NCBI GenBank assembly: GCA_029287645.1
Contig: JARFQS010000391.1
Coordinates: forward strand, 1-5,312
Length of the DNA stretch: 5,312 bases
Source of the DNA: Thermoanaerobaculia bacterium
Lineage (GTDB): Bacteria > Acidobacteriota > Thermoanaerobaculia > Multivoradales > JAHEKO01
Direction of reading: 5' to 3'
The notes below the pieces were generated by a model. The model was not told where the DNA came from and made no database searches. It saw only the letters and a program-made list of their open reading frames with translations. The translations under genes and the position numbers were made by a program. Every line of letters begins with the position of its first letter. Within the stretch, counting starts at the first letter, position 1. This document shows, piece by piece, positions 1 through 5,312 of this stretch.

Positions 1-1753
1 CGGAGACGGTGTCCGGAGTGATGCGAAGGACCTCTCGATCCTTCGACTTCGTGCCCAGCTGGACGATCTTCCGAGCCACCTTGCGACAGACCTTGGCGAT
101 CTCTCGCTCCAGGTTCCGAACACCGGCCTCACGCGTGTAGCTTTCGATCAGCGCCTGAGTCCCCTCTTCCTCGAAGACGGTCACCTTCTCGTCCAGGCCG
201 TGAGCCTTGAGCTGCTTGGGGATGAGAAAGCTCTTGGCGATCTCCAGCTTCTCGTTGAGCGTGTAGCCCGTCAGCTGAATCACTTCCATCCTGTCCAGGA
301 GCGCCGGAGGGATCGTGTGGCTGATGTTGGCGGTAGCGATGAACATGACGTTGGACAGGTCGTACTCCACGTCAAGGTAGTGATCCAGAAAGGCGTCGTT
401 CTGCTCCGGATCCAGGACCTCGAGCAGCGCCGCCGACGGGTCGCCGCGAAAGTCCATCGACATCTTCTCGATCTCGTCCAGTAGAAAGACGGGATTGACG
501 GTCTCCGCCTTCTTCATCATCTGGATGATCTGCCCTGGGAAGGCACCGATGTAAGTCCGCCGATGGCCGCGGACCTCGGCTTCGTCCCGGACCCCGCCGA
601 GGGACAGTCGCACGAACTTCCGACCCGTGGCGCGAGCGATCGACTTCGCCAGGGATGACTTGCCGACTCCCGGAGGGCCGACGAAGCAGATGATCGAGCT
701 CTGCATTTGCCGCGTCAGCTGCCGCACGGCGAGAAACTCCAGAATCCGCTCTTTGATCTTCTCCAGGCCGTAGTGGTCCTCGTCGAGGATTCGCTGGGCG
801 CGATCCAGATCCTTGATCTCCCGGCTGCGCTTCTTCCAGGGAACGCTGACCAGCCAGTCGATGTAGTTCCTGGAGACCGTTGCCTCGGCTGAGACAGGAG
901 GCATGGCTTCCAGGCGCTTGAGCTCCTGGTCGGCTTTCTCTCGCGCCTCCTTCGGCAGGCCCGCCTCCTCGATGCGCTCCTTGAGCTCTTCGAGCTCGTC
1001 CGAGCGATCGTCCTTGCGCCCCAGCTCCTGATGGATGGCCTTGATCTTCTCGTTGAGGTAGTACTCCTTCTGGGCCTTCTCCATCTGCTTCTTGACACTG
1101 ACGTTGATCCGCTTGTCGATATTGAACTTCTCGAGCTCGACATCCAGCAGATCGTTCATACGCTGCAGCCGCTCGAAGGGGTTCAGCACTTCGAGCAGCG
1201 ACTGCTTCTCTGCCGTCGAAACCATGAGATGGGCGGCCAGCTGATCGGTGAACTGATCGGCATTGTCCAGCTTGATGGTCGACACCAGACCCTCGAATGC
1301 CAGGTGATGCGACACCTTCGCGTACTGTTCGAAGACTCCGAGGACCTTGTTGATGTACGACTCGACCTTCTCATCGGTGGGGAACTCGATCTCGTAGGCC
1401 TCGACTTCAGCGAACAACGTGCCTGCCTCTTCCTCCAGCTCGACGAGCCTGGCCCGCTGGACGCCTTCCACCATGACCTTGACGTTGCCGTTCGGCAGCT
1501 TCAGGTTCTGGACGACCTGAGCCACCACGCCAACGTCGTACATGTCCTGTCGCTCCGGCTCGTCCACCTTGGGATCGAGCTGGGCCACCAGGAAGATCGA
1601 CTTGTCGGCCTCCAGAAGGCTGTACTCGAGCGCCTTGACCGAGTGCTCTCGACCGATGATGAACGGCGCCATCATGTGGGGAAAGACCACCATGTCCCGC
1701 AGTGGGACGACCGGCAGTCGCGTATTACTGGTGCTGATAAAGGTTGAGCTCAT
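1..1753 (-). CDS. lon: ATP-dependent protease Lon (LonA type), C-terminal part cut off by the window edge
   Basis: Lon is a cytoplasmic homohexameric AAA+ serine protease that degrades misfolded and regulatory proteins. The frame runs without a stop from an ATG at 1751-1753 to base 1, giving 584 residues of an expected 780-820. The N-terminal substrate-binding (LAN) domain covers about residues 10-205 and opens with the typical LPVVPLRDMVVFPHMMAPF. A charged helical coiled-coil region follows at about 205-310. The AAA+ module has Walker A GPPGVGKS at 359-366, Walker B LLDEIEK with D426 and E427, a sensor-1 asparagine at 476 in TANIS, DRMEV near 488, and the sensor-2 stretch TREAGVRNLERE. The proteolytic domain with its Ser-Lys dyad lies outside the window, so protease activity is inferred from the family. 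Walker B has Glu429 where most Lons have Asp (DEIDK). The start fits the family N-terminus, but the ribosome binding site is weak (an AGGCGAG-like stretch just upstream). It lies 91 bases downstream of clpX. Confidence 0.97.
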   Translation of the reverse strand, partial: MSSTFISTSNTRLPVVPLRDMVVFPHMMAPFIIGREHSVKALEYSLLEADKSIFLVAQLDPKVDEPERQDMYDVGVVAQVVQNLKLPNGNVKVMVEGVQRARLVELEEEAGTLFAEVEAYEIEFPTDEKVESYINKVLGVFEQYAKVSHHLAFEGLVSTIKLDNADQFTDQLAAHLMVSTAEKQSLLEVLNPFERLQRMNDLLDVELEKFNIDKRINVSVKKQMEKAQKEYYLNEKIKAIHQELGRKDDRSDELEELKERIEEAGLPKEAREKADQELKRLEAMPPVSAEATVSRNYIDWLVSVPWKKRSREIKDLDRAQRILDEDHYGLEKIKERILEFLAVRQLTRQMQSSIICFVGPPGVGKSSLAKSIARATGRKFVRLSLGGVRDEAEVRGHRRTYIGAFPGQIIQMMKKAETVNPVFLLDEIEKMSMDFRGDPSAALLEVLDPEQNDAFLDHYLDVEYDLSNVMFIATANISHTIPPALLDRMEVIQLTGYTLNEKLEIAKSFLIPKQLKAHGLDEKVTVFEEEGTQALIESYTREAGVRNLEREIAKVCRKVARKIVQLGTKSKDREVLRITPDTVS

Positions 1754-1797
1754 GCTCGCCTACTACAGTCTGCATCGATTTCTGGGGAGCCGATCGA

Positions 1798-1814
1798 GTC
1801 GGAGGTCTTCCGAC
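1798..1814 (-). repeat. Inverted repeat / stem-loop GTCGGA-N5-TCCGAC
   Basis: On the minus strand the sequence GTCGGA AGACC TCCGAC forms a perfect 6-bp stem with a 5-base loop, 44 bases upstream of the lon ATG. No U-tract follows, which argues against a Rho-independent terminator. It could be an RNA processing or stability element, or chance in GC-rich DNA. Confidence 0.45.
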
Positions 1815-1819
1815 GCAGA

Positions 1820-1834
1820 GAGCCTATCAGGCTC
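1820..1834 (-). repeat. Inverted repeat GAGCC-N5-GGCTC (copy 2, upstream of lon)
   Basis: On the minus strand GAGCCTGATAGGCTC forms a 6-bp stem (GAGCCT/AGGCTC) with a 3-base loop, 66 bases upstream of the lon start and 10 bases after the clpX stop. It matches the repeat at 3122-3136 upstream of clpX at 13 of 15 positions. It is not CIRCE (TTAGCACTC-N9-GAGTGCTAA) and not the HspR HAIR motif. Its role is unknown; a protein operator or an RNA hairpin are both possible. Confidence 0.5.
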
Positions 1835-1844
1835 GACGGCTTTA

Positions 1845-3080
1845 TTAAACGGCTTTCTTGAGAGGAGTCGGTTGTTTCCGATTCAACACCGTCTCCTCAT
1901 TGATCACGCACTCTTTGACATCCCGCTGTGACGGGATGTTGTACATCAGATCGAGCATCAACTCTTCGAGGATGATTCGAAGCCCACGGGCGCCGACATT
2001 CCGCTTCGTGGCTTCCGCAGCTACCTGCCGCAGGGCACCCTCGGTGAACTCCAGTCCCACATCCTCCAGCTCGAACATCGTCTGGTATTGACGCACCAGG
2101 CTGTTCTTGGGCTCCTTGAGGATCCGTACCAACGCGTCCTCGTCCAGGTCGCCCAGGGTAGCGATGACCGGCAACCGACCCACGAACTCGGGGATCAGAC
2201 CGTACTTGATCAGATCCTCGGGCGTAACGTGCTGCAGGAGCTCGCTCGATCGACGCTCCTTGTGGCTCTTGATCTCGGCGCCGAAGCCCAGGGTCTTCTC
2301 GTTGAGCCGGTGCTCGATGATCTCTTCCAGGCCGACGAAGGCCCCACCACAGATGAACAGGATGTTGGTGGTGTCGATCTGCAGGAACTCCTGGTGCGGG
2401 TGCTTGCGTCCGCCCTGCGGCGGCACGTTGCACAGAGTGCCCTCGAGGATCTTGAGAAGCGCCTGCTGTACTCCTTCGCCGGAGACGTCCCGGGTAATCG
2501 AAGGATTGTCGCTCTTGCGGGCGATCTTGTCGATCTCGTCGATGTAGACGATTCCGCGCTGCGTTTTTTCCTTGTCGTTTCCCGAGGCCTGGTAGAGCTT
2601 GAGAATGATGTTCTCGACATCCTCGCCGACATATCCCGCCTCGGTCAGCGTGGTCGCATCGGCAATCGTGAACGGCACCGACAGCAATTTCGCCATGGTC
2701 TGAGCCAAGAGGGTCTTGCCCGCGCCGGACGGACCCATCACGCGGACGCCCGACGTCCGGAGCTCGACCTCGCTGCGCGCCCCCTCGCCGAAATCGATGC
2801 GCTTGTAGTGGTTATAGCCAGCCACCGAGAGCTTCTTCTTGGCCATGTCCTGGTCGACAACATACTCGTCCAGGAAGTCGTCGATCTCTCTCGGCTTCGG
2901 CAGCGCGGTCTCTTGCTGCTGCTCGAGCAGCCGGTCCTCGGCGATGATGTCCAGGCAGATGTCGACACACTCGTCGCAGATGAACACCGTCGGTCCGGCG
3001 ATCAGCTTCTTGACCTCGCGCTGGCTCTTGTTACAGAACGAGCACCGCAGTGTGTCTTCGCTGTTGTCCTTCTTAGGCAT
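1845..3080 (-). CDS. clpX: ATP-dependent Clp protease ATP-binding subunit ClpX
   Basis: ClpX is a hexameric AAA+ unfoldase that recognises substrate tags or adaptors and threads proteins into ClpP in the cytoplasm. The product is 411 residues, close to the usual 410-425. The N-terminal zinc-binding domain has C13-x2-C16 and C35-x2-C38. The AAA+ module has Walker A GPSGAGKT at 116-123, the pore-1 loop GYVGED at 149-154, Walker B IVYIDEID ending with D181-E182, the RKH pore loop at 225-227, the ClpP-docking tripeptide LGF at 264-266 (the IGF loop), an arginine finger R302 in GRLP, and sensor-2 GARGLR with R368. The ATG is preceded by GGAGG four bases away. Oddities: D76-Q77 where the family usually has GQ, A-G88-YNHYKR where AVYNHYKR is usual, and R113 in the strand before the P-loop where a hydrophobic residue is usual. 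It is separated from clpP by 241 bases, so it may have its own promoter. Confidence 0.98.
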   Translation of the reverse strand: MPKKDNSEDTLRCSFCNKSQREVKKLIAGPTVFICDECVDICLDIIAEDRLLEQQQETALPKPREIDDFLDEYVVDQDMAKKKLSVAGYNHYKRIDFGEGARSEVELRTSGVRVMGPSGAGKTLLAQTMAKLLSVPFTIADATTLTEAGYVGEDVENIILKLYQASGNDKEKTQRGIVYIDEIDKIARKSDNPSITRDVSGEGVQQALLKILEGTLCNVPPQGGRKHPHQEFLQIDTTNILFICGGAFVGLEEIIEHRLNEKTLGFGAEIKSHKERRSSELLQHVTPEDLIKYGLIPEFVGRLPVIATLGDLDEDALVRILKEPKNSLVRQYQTMFELEDVGLEFTEGALRQVAAEATKRNVGARGLRIILEELMLDLMYNIPSQRDVKECVINEETVLNRKQPTPLKKAV

Positions 3081-3081
3081 C

Positions 3082-3095
3082 GATCCTCCAGGATC
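3082..3095 (-). promoter_or_regulatory. clpX ribosome binding site inside a potential hairpin
   Basis: On the minus strand GATCC TGGA GGATC can form a 5-bp stem with a 4-base loop. Formally it is GATCCT/AGGATC with two bases between the arms. The Shine-Dalgarno core GGAGG (3085-3089) spans the loop and 3' arm, and the clpX ATG starts two bases beyond the stem. The ribosome binding site itself is clear. That the hairpin forms and limits translation is inference. Confidence 0.55.
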
Positions 3096-3121
3096 CGGCT
3101 TGCTGGCGCCTCCGAGCCCAG

Positions 3122-3136
3122 GAGCCTAACTGGCTC
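3122..3136 (-). repeat. Inverted repeat GAGCC-N5-GGCTC (copy 1, upstream of clpX)
   Basis: On the minus strand GAGCCAGTTAGGCTC has perfect 5-bp arms around a 5-base centre, 41 bases upstream of the clpX start. It shares 13 of 15 bases with the repeat at 1820-1834 upstream of lon. I did not see it upstream of tig or clpP. It may be an operator or a stem-loop; no known regulator motif was recognised. Confidence 0.45.
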
Positions 3137-3257
3137 TGCATATCCGCGCCTCTGCTACCCACAACAATCCGATCTCGACTCCCTATTCCTCGCCGACGGC
3201 GACCGCACACACCTTCGCAGAGCGCCGCAGCAGTTTGGGCTTGCCGCCGTGCTTCCT

Positions 3258-3275
3258 CTGTTCGAATGATAACAG
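3258..3275 (-). repeat. Inverted repeat CTGTT-N8-AACAG with a TATCAT -10-like box
   Basis: The 5-bp arms CTGTT and AACAG flank eight bases about 180 bases upstream of clpX. The minus-strand hexamer TATCAT (3266-3271) lies inside and resembles a sigma-70 -10 box, but no matching -35 was found at normal spacing. The spacing does not match the classic LexA boxes I know. Weak evidence for a promoter or operator. Confidence 0.22.
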
Positions 3276-3294
3276 ATCGGCCCCGAATTTCCTT

Positions 3295-3310
3295 ATGCAT
3301 CGAGATGCAT
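3295..3310 (-). repeat. Palindrome ATGCAT-CTCG-ATGCAT just after clpP
   Basis: On the minus strand two ATGCAT hexamers, each itself palindromic, flank CTCG, so the 16 bases read as a 6-bp stem with a 4-base loop (7 bp if the outer loop C-G closes). It begins 11 bases after the clpP stop and is flanked by two GGAAAT copies. No T-run follows, so a Rho-independent terminator is unlikely. A 3'-end stabilising hairpin for clpP mRNA, or a binding site for a dimeric regulator, are alternatives. Confidence 0.45.
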
Positions 3311-3321
3311 TTCCCTATACA

Positions 3322-3912
3322 TCAGAAGGCCGGGCGTCGATTCATCACCTGATCGGCGAGACCGTACTCCACCGCATCGGGTGCCGACAGGATCTTGTCT
3401 CGCTCGGTGTCGAGGTGAATCTCCTCGATGGACTTGCCGGTGTGTTGCGCCAGGATCTCCTCGATTCTCTCGCGCATGCGCAGCAGATCCTTGGCATGGA
3501 TATCGATGTCGGTCTGCTGACCCTGCAGCCCATACAGCAGCGGCTGATGAATCAGCACGCGGCTATTGGGAAGCACCGACCTCTTGCCTTCCGTTCCTGC
3601 GGCCAGGAGAACTGCGGCCATCGAGGCCGCCTGCCCGACGCAGAGCGTCGAGACGTCGGGCTTGATGTACTGCATCGTGTCGTAGATCGCCAACCCGGCG
3701 GTGATCGAGCCACCGGGGGAGTTGACGTAGAGCGCGATGTCCTTCTCTGGATTCTCCGCCTCGAGGAACAGCATCTGCGCGATGATCAGGTTCGACACGT
3801 CGTCATCGATGGGACGACCCAGAAAGATGATGTTGTCCTTCAGCAGGCGCGAGTAGATATCGTAGGCGCGTTCGCCCCGATTGGTCTGTTCTACGACCAT
3901 GGGAATCAGCAT
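3322..3912 (-). CDS. clpP: ATP-dependent Clp protease proteolytic subunit ClpP
   Basis: ClpP is the serine peptidase that forms the two-ring tetradecameric degradation chamber serving ClpX and other Clp ATPases. From the chosen ATG (3910-3912) the product is 196 residues, normal for the family, starting [20 protein letters not shown]. The catalytic triad is S97 in GQAASMAA, H122 in IHQPL and D172 in DTERD. The NSPGGS oxyanion region is at 64-69. The start is supported by GGAG eight bases upstream and by the family N-terminus. An upstream in-frame ATG at 3993 would overlap tig by about 60 bases and add an unrelated basic stretch, so it was not used. M5 (3900) is a possible alternative. No long propeptide is visible. 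Between HQP and QGQ the protein has LLYGL, one residue longer than the common LGGF. The gap to tig is only 19 bases, so the two genes are very likely co-transcribed. Confidence 0.97.
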   Translation of the reverse strand: MLIPMVVEQTNRGERAYDIYSRLLKDNIIFLGRPIDDDVSNLIIAQMLFLEAENPEKDIALYVNSPGGSITAGLAIYDTMQYIKPDVSTLCVGQAASMAAVLLAAGTEGKRSVLPNSRVLIHQPLLYGLQGQQTDIDIHAKDLLRMRERIEEILAQHTGKSIEEIHLDTERDKILSAPDAVEYGLADQVMNRRPAF

Positions 3913-3920
3913 CGTTTCGA

Positions 3921-3924
3921 CTCC
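3921..3924 (-). promoter_or_regulatory. clpP ribosome binding site GGAG
   Basis: GGAG lies eight bases before the ATG at 3912, within the 19-base tig-clpP gap. Its spacing fixes the clpP start at 3912 rather than at 3993 or 3900. Confidence 0.7.
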
Positions 3925-3931
3925 GTTTCGG

Positions 3932-5239
3932 TCAACCTTCGTTCTCGGGTTCGGCTTCGGGCTCCTGGTTCTCGGCCATCGGCTCGTCGGCATCTTCTCC
4001 GAGGAGTGCCTTGATCGCCTTCTCCCGACTCAGCTGGGCCTTGAAACCGGCCAGATTTCCAGATCGATCCAACGCCTGACGGACACTGACCGCGCTACGC
4101 CCCTGGGCCCGACCGATGGATGCCAGGGCGGTCTCGAAGTCCTCCTCGCCCACCTCGATCTCCTGCTGCGAAGTCACGGCGTCGAGGACCAGTCGCGCGT
4201 GGACCCGGCGCTCGGCTTGCGGACGAATCTGCTCGGCCATGCTCTGCCAGTCGAGATCGGCCTGCTCGAGGTCGACTCCCTGACCTGCGAGGCTCTGAGC
4301 GTACTCCTTGAGCATCACCTCGATCTCACTGTCCACGACGCCTTGCGGAAGCGGCAGCGGATGGCGTTCGAGCAGCTGGTCTAGCATCGCCCTCTCTCGC
4401 TGCTGGCGCCGCTCCGATTCCTTGCCGCGTCGGAGCTCGCCCCGGACGCCTTGGCGCAGGGCCTCGACGTCCGAATACTCTCCGAACCGAGCCGCCAGCG
4501 AGTCATCCAGCTCCGGCAGGTCCCGTTCGCGCACCGCTTCGACGGCCACCCGAAACGTCCGTGAGATCGCGTCGTCACCCTCGCCTTCCCGGCGGACGAA
4601 CTCGGCCGACTGGCCGGCCTCCTTACCCGTCACCTCCAGGGTGAGCTCCTCCCAGACCTGGGGATCCCCCACCTCGAAGCTGAAGGGCTTCTCGGCTCCG
4701 GGCTCACCGGTGTCCGGATCGAGCTGTGTCATCTTCCCGGCCACCAGATCACCGTTCGCCGCCGGTCTCTCGGCTGTCACCCACTCGGCGACCGCTCTGC
4801 GCATGTCCTGGAGAGCCTGCTCGATCTCCGCTTCGGTGGGCTCGGTTTCCAGCTCTGGAAGCTCGAAATCCTCGAGGCTACCCAGCTCGATGTCCGGTCG
4901 TATGTCGACCGAGGCCACGAAGGTCAAAGCTGCGCCTGGCTGGAAATCGACCTCGTCGACACTGGGAGGCATCAGGGGATCCAACTCGGCCTCGGCCTCG
5001 GCCTGCTTCCAGTAGCGAGGCAGGAGCCGCTCCACGATATCCTGCTCGATCTCTTTGTGAAACTTCTGTTTGACGAGATCTGTCGGCACCTTGCCCTTGC
5101 GAAAGCCCGGTAGCTTGGCGTGTTTCCGATACTCCTCGACCACGCGCTTCGACTCGGCTTCGACGGCTGGCGCCGGCACTTCGACTTTGAGCTGCTTGCG
5201 GCAGGGCCCGACATCCTCGATGGATAGCACTACACTCAC
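3932..5239 (-). CDS. tig: Trigger factor, ribosome-associated chaperone
   Basis: Trigger factor binds near the ribosomal tunnel exit and shields nascent chains; many members also have peptidyl-prolyl isomerase activity. The product is 435 residues, typical of the family. The N-terminal ribosome-binding domain (about 1-120) has the signature GFRKGKVP at 45-52. A domain in the position of the FKBP-like isomerase follows (about 160-236) and leads into [14 protein letters not shown], which is well conserved. The C-terminal helical chaperone arms cover about 240-415, ending in an acidic tail ([25 protein letters not shown], about 415-435). The isomerase-like segment lacks the usual IPGFE core, so isomerase activity is doubtful. 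The start is GTG (5237-5239). An AAGGA lies 12 bases upstream, a long spacing, so translation may rely partly on coupling with the frame that ends on it. No ATG occurs further upstream in this frame within the window. It is the first visible gene of the cluster. Confidence 0.96.
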   Translation of the reverse strand: MSVVLSIEDVGPCRKQLKVEVPAPAVEAESKRVVEEYRKHAKLPGFRKGKVPTDLVKQKFHKEIEQDIVERLLPRYWKQAEAEAELDPLMPPSVDEVDFQPGAALTFVASVDIRPDIELGSLEDFELPELETEPTEAEIEQALQDMRRAVAEWVTAERPAANGDLVAGKMTQLDPDTGEPGAEKPFSFEVGDPQVWEELTLEVTGKEAGQSAEFVRREGEGDDAISRTFRVAVEAVRERDLPELDDSLAARFGEYSDVEALRQGVRGELRRGKESERRQQRERAMLDQLLERHPLPLPQGVVDSEIEVMLKEYAQSLAGQGVDLEQADLDWQSMAEQIRPQAERRVHARLVLDAVTSQQEIEVGEEDFETALASIGRAQGRSAVSVRQALDRSGNLAGFKAQLSREKAIKALLGEDADEPMAENQEPEAEPENEG

Positions 5240-5312
5240 GGGAGCTTGCGGTCCTTTCTGGCCATGGCTGGTGAAAATCGACTGGCAACGATTTGGTGCG
5301 AAAGGGGGGACT
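5236..5312 (-). other. tig leader with an open frame reaching the window edge
   Basis: One minus-strand frame is open from the right edge to a TGA at 5236-5238, which overlaps the GTG start of tig (GTGA). It includes an ATG at 5263-5265 that would encode only MARKDRKLP, without a clear ribosome binding site. It could be the tail of an upstream gene coupled to tig, a tiny leader peptide, or chance, since about 24 open codons are unremarkable in GC-rich DNA. No promoter could be recognised in these 73 upstream bases. Confidence 0.25.

Larger units (their letters stand above)
1754..1844 (-). other. clpX-lon spacer with two adjacent stem-loops
   Basis: This 91-base spacer holds two perfect 6-bp stem-loops separated by five bases (1820-1834 and 1798-1814, listed separately). 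Neither is followed by a T-run on the minus strand, so it does not look like an intrinsic terminator. I see no convincing -35/-10 pair. Read-through from clpX into lon, with processing or an uncharacterised regulatory site here, is the simplest inference. Confidence 0.5.
3081..3321 (-). other. clpP-clpX spacer, possible regulatory region
   Basis: This 241-base non-coding stretch is the largest gap in the cluster. Its clpP-proximal end is more AT-rich than the genes. It contains, in transcription order, the palindrome at 3295-3310, a CTGTT-N8-AACAG inverted repeat at 3258-3275 that overlaps a TATCAT hexamer (3266-3271) resembling a -10 box, the GAGCC-N5-GGCTC repeat at 3122-3136, and the clpX ribosome binding site. 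I could not find a good -35 at 16-18 bases from the TATCAT. A clpX promoter here is plausible from the gap length, but the sequence does not prove it. Confidence 0.4.

Noticed and set aside
1031..1747. Plus-strand open frame of 238 codons opposite lon
   Set aside because: Antisense shadow of the Lon N-terminal domain; no recognisable domain or convincing ribosome binding site.
1798..1834. Rho-independent terminator between clpX and lon
   Set aside because: Stems are present, but no T-run follows on the minus strand.
3122..3136. CIRCE, HAIR or LexA operator
   Set aside because: Arms and spacing do not match these known heat-shock or SOS sites.
2088..3269. Plus-strand open frame of 393 codons opposite clpX
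   Set aside because: It is antisense to a clear ClpX with all motifs. Its composition (Leu, Asp, Val, Arg rich) is that of a reverse-complement shadow in GC-rich coding DNA, and no family is recognisable.
3073..3300. Minus-strand 75-codon frame in the clpP-clpX spacer
   Set aside because: It overlaps the start of clpX, has an Arg/Gly-rich unstructured translation and no recognisable family. A real small gene cannot be excluded, but nothing supports it.
3913..3993. Longer clpP reading with the start at 3993
   Set aside because: It would overlap tig by about 60 bases and add a basic stretch not seen in ClpP. The GGAG site and the family N-terminus favour 3912.
3235..4014. Plus-strand open frame of 259 codons opposite clpP
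   Set aside because: Covers the complement of ClpP and the spacer; a mirror of ClpP codon structure rather than a gene.
4308..5015. Plus-strand open frame of 235 codons opposite tig
   Set aside because: Serine-rich low-complexity translation typical of a frame-shifted antisense reading of GC-rich DNA.

Overview
The window holds a four-gene protein-quality-control cluster, all on the minus strand. In transcription order it reads: tig (trigger factor, 3932-5239), clpP (protease subunit, 3322-3912), clpX (AAA+ unfoldase, 1845-3080) and lon (AAA+ protease, from 1753 off the left edge at base 1). This gene order is common in bacteria. Every product is recognised from family motifs visible in the translation. 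No mobile element, CRISPR array, tRNA or rRNA was seen, and I found no clear undescribed system.

The DNA is GC-rich (roughly 60%, by eye), which explains the many long open frames lying antisense or frame-shifted to the real genes. The Lon N-terminus and the gene order suggest an Acidobacteriota-like or deltaproteobacterial-like organism. That placement is an impression from memory, not a computed assignment.

Layout from right to left, in transcription direction. Bases 5240-5312 are a short tig leader; a frame open from the window edge ends in a stop that overlaps the GTG start of tig. Trigger factor follows, then a 19-base gap carrying the clpP ribosome binding site, then clpP. A 241-base spacer separates clpP from clpX. 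It contains a near-perfect palindrome, two further inverted repeats and a hairpin that overlaps the clpX ribosome binding site. After clpX a 91-base spacer carries two adjacent stem-loops before lon.

The genes act together on nascent and damaged proteins. Trigger factor receives chains at the ribosome exit. ClpX unfolds substrates and feeds them to the ClpP tetradecamer. Lon is a separate, self-contained ATP-dependent protease. The points most worth a second look are: an inverted repeat GAGCC-N5-GGCTC shared by the two large spacers (13 of 15 bases identical); the possible hairpin on the clpX ribosome binding site; a trigger factor whose FKBP-like domain has lost its usual active-site motif; and ClpX substitutions at positions that are usually conserved.
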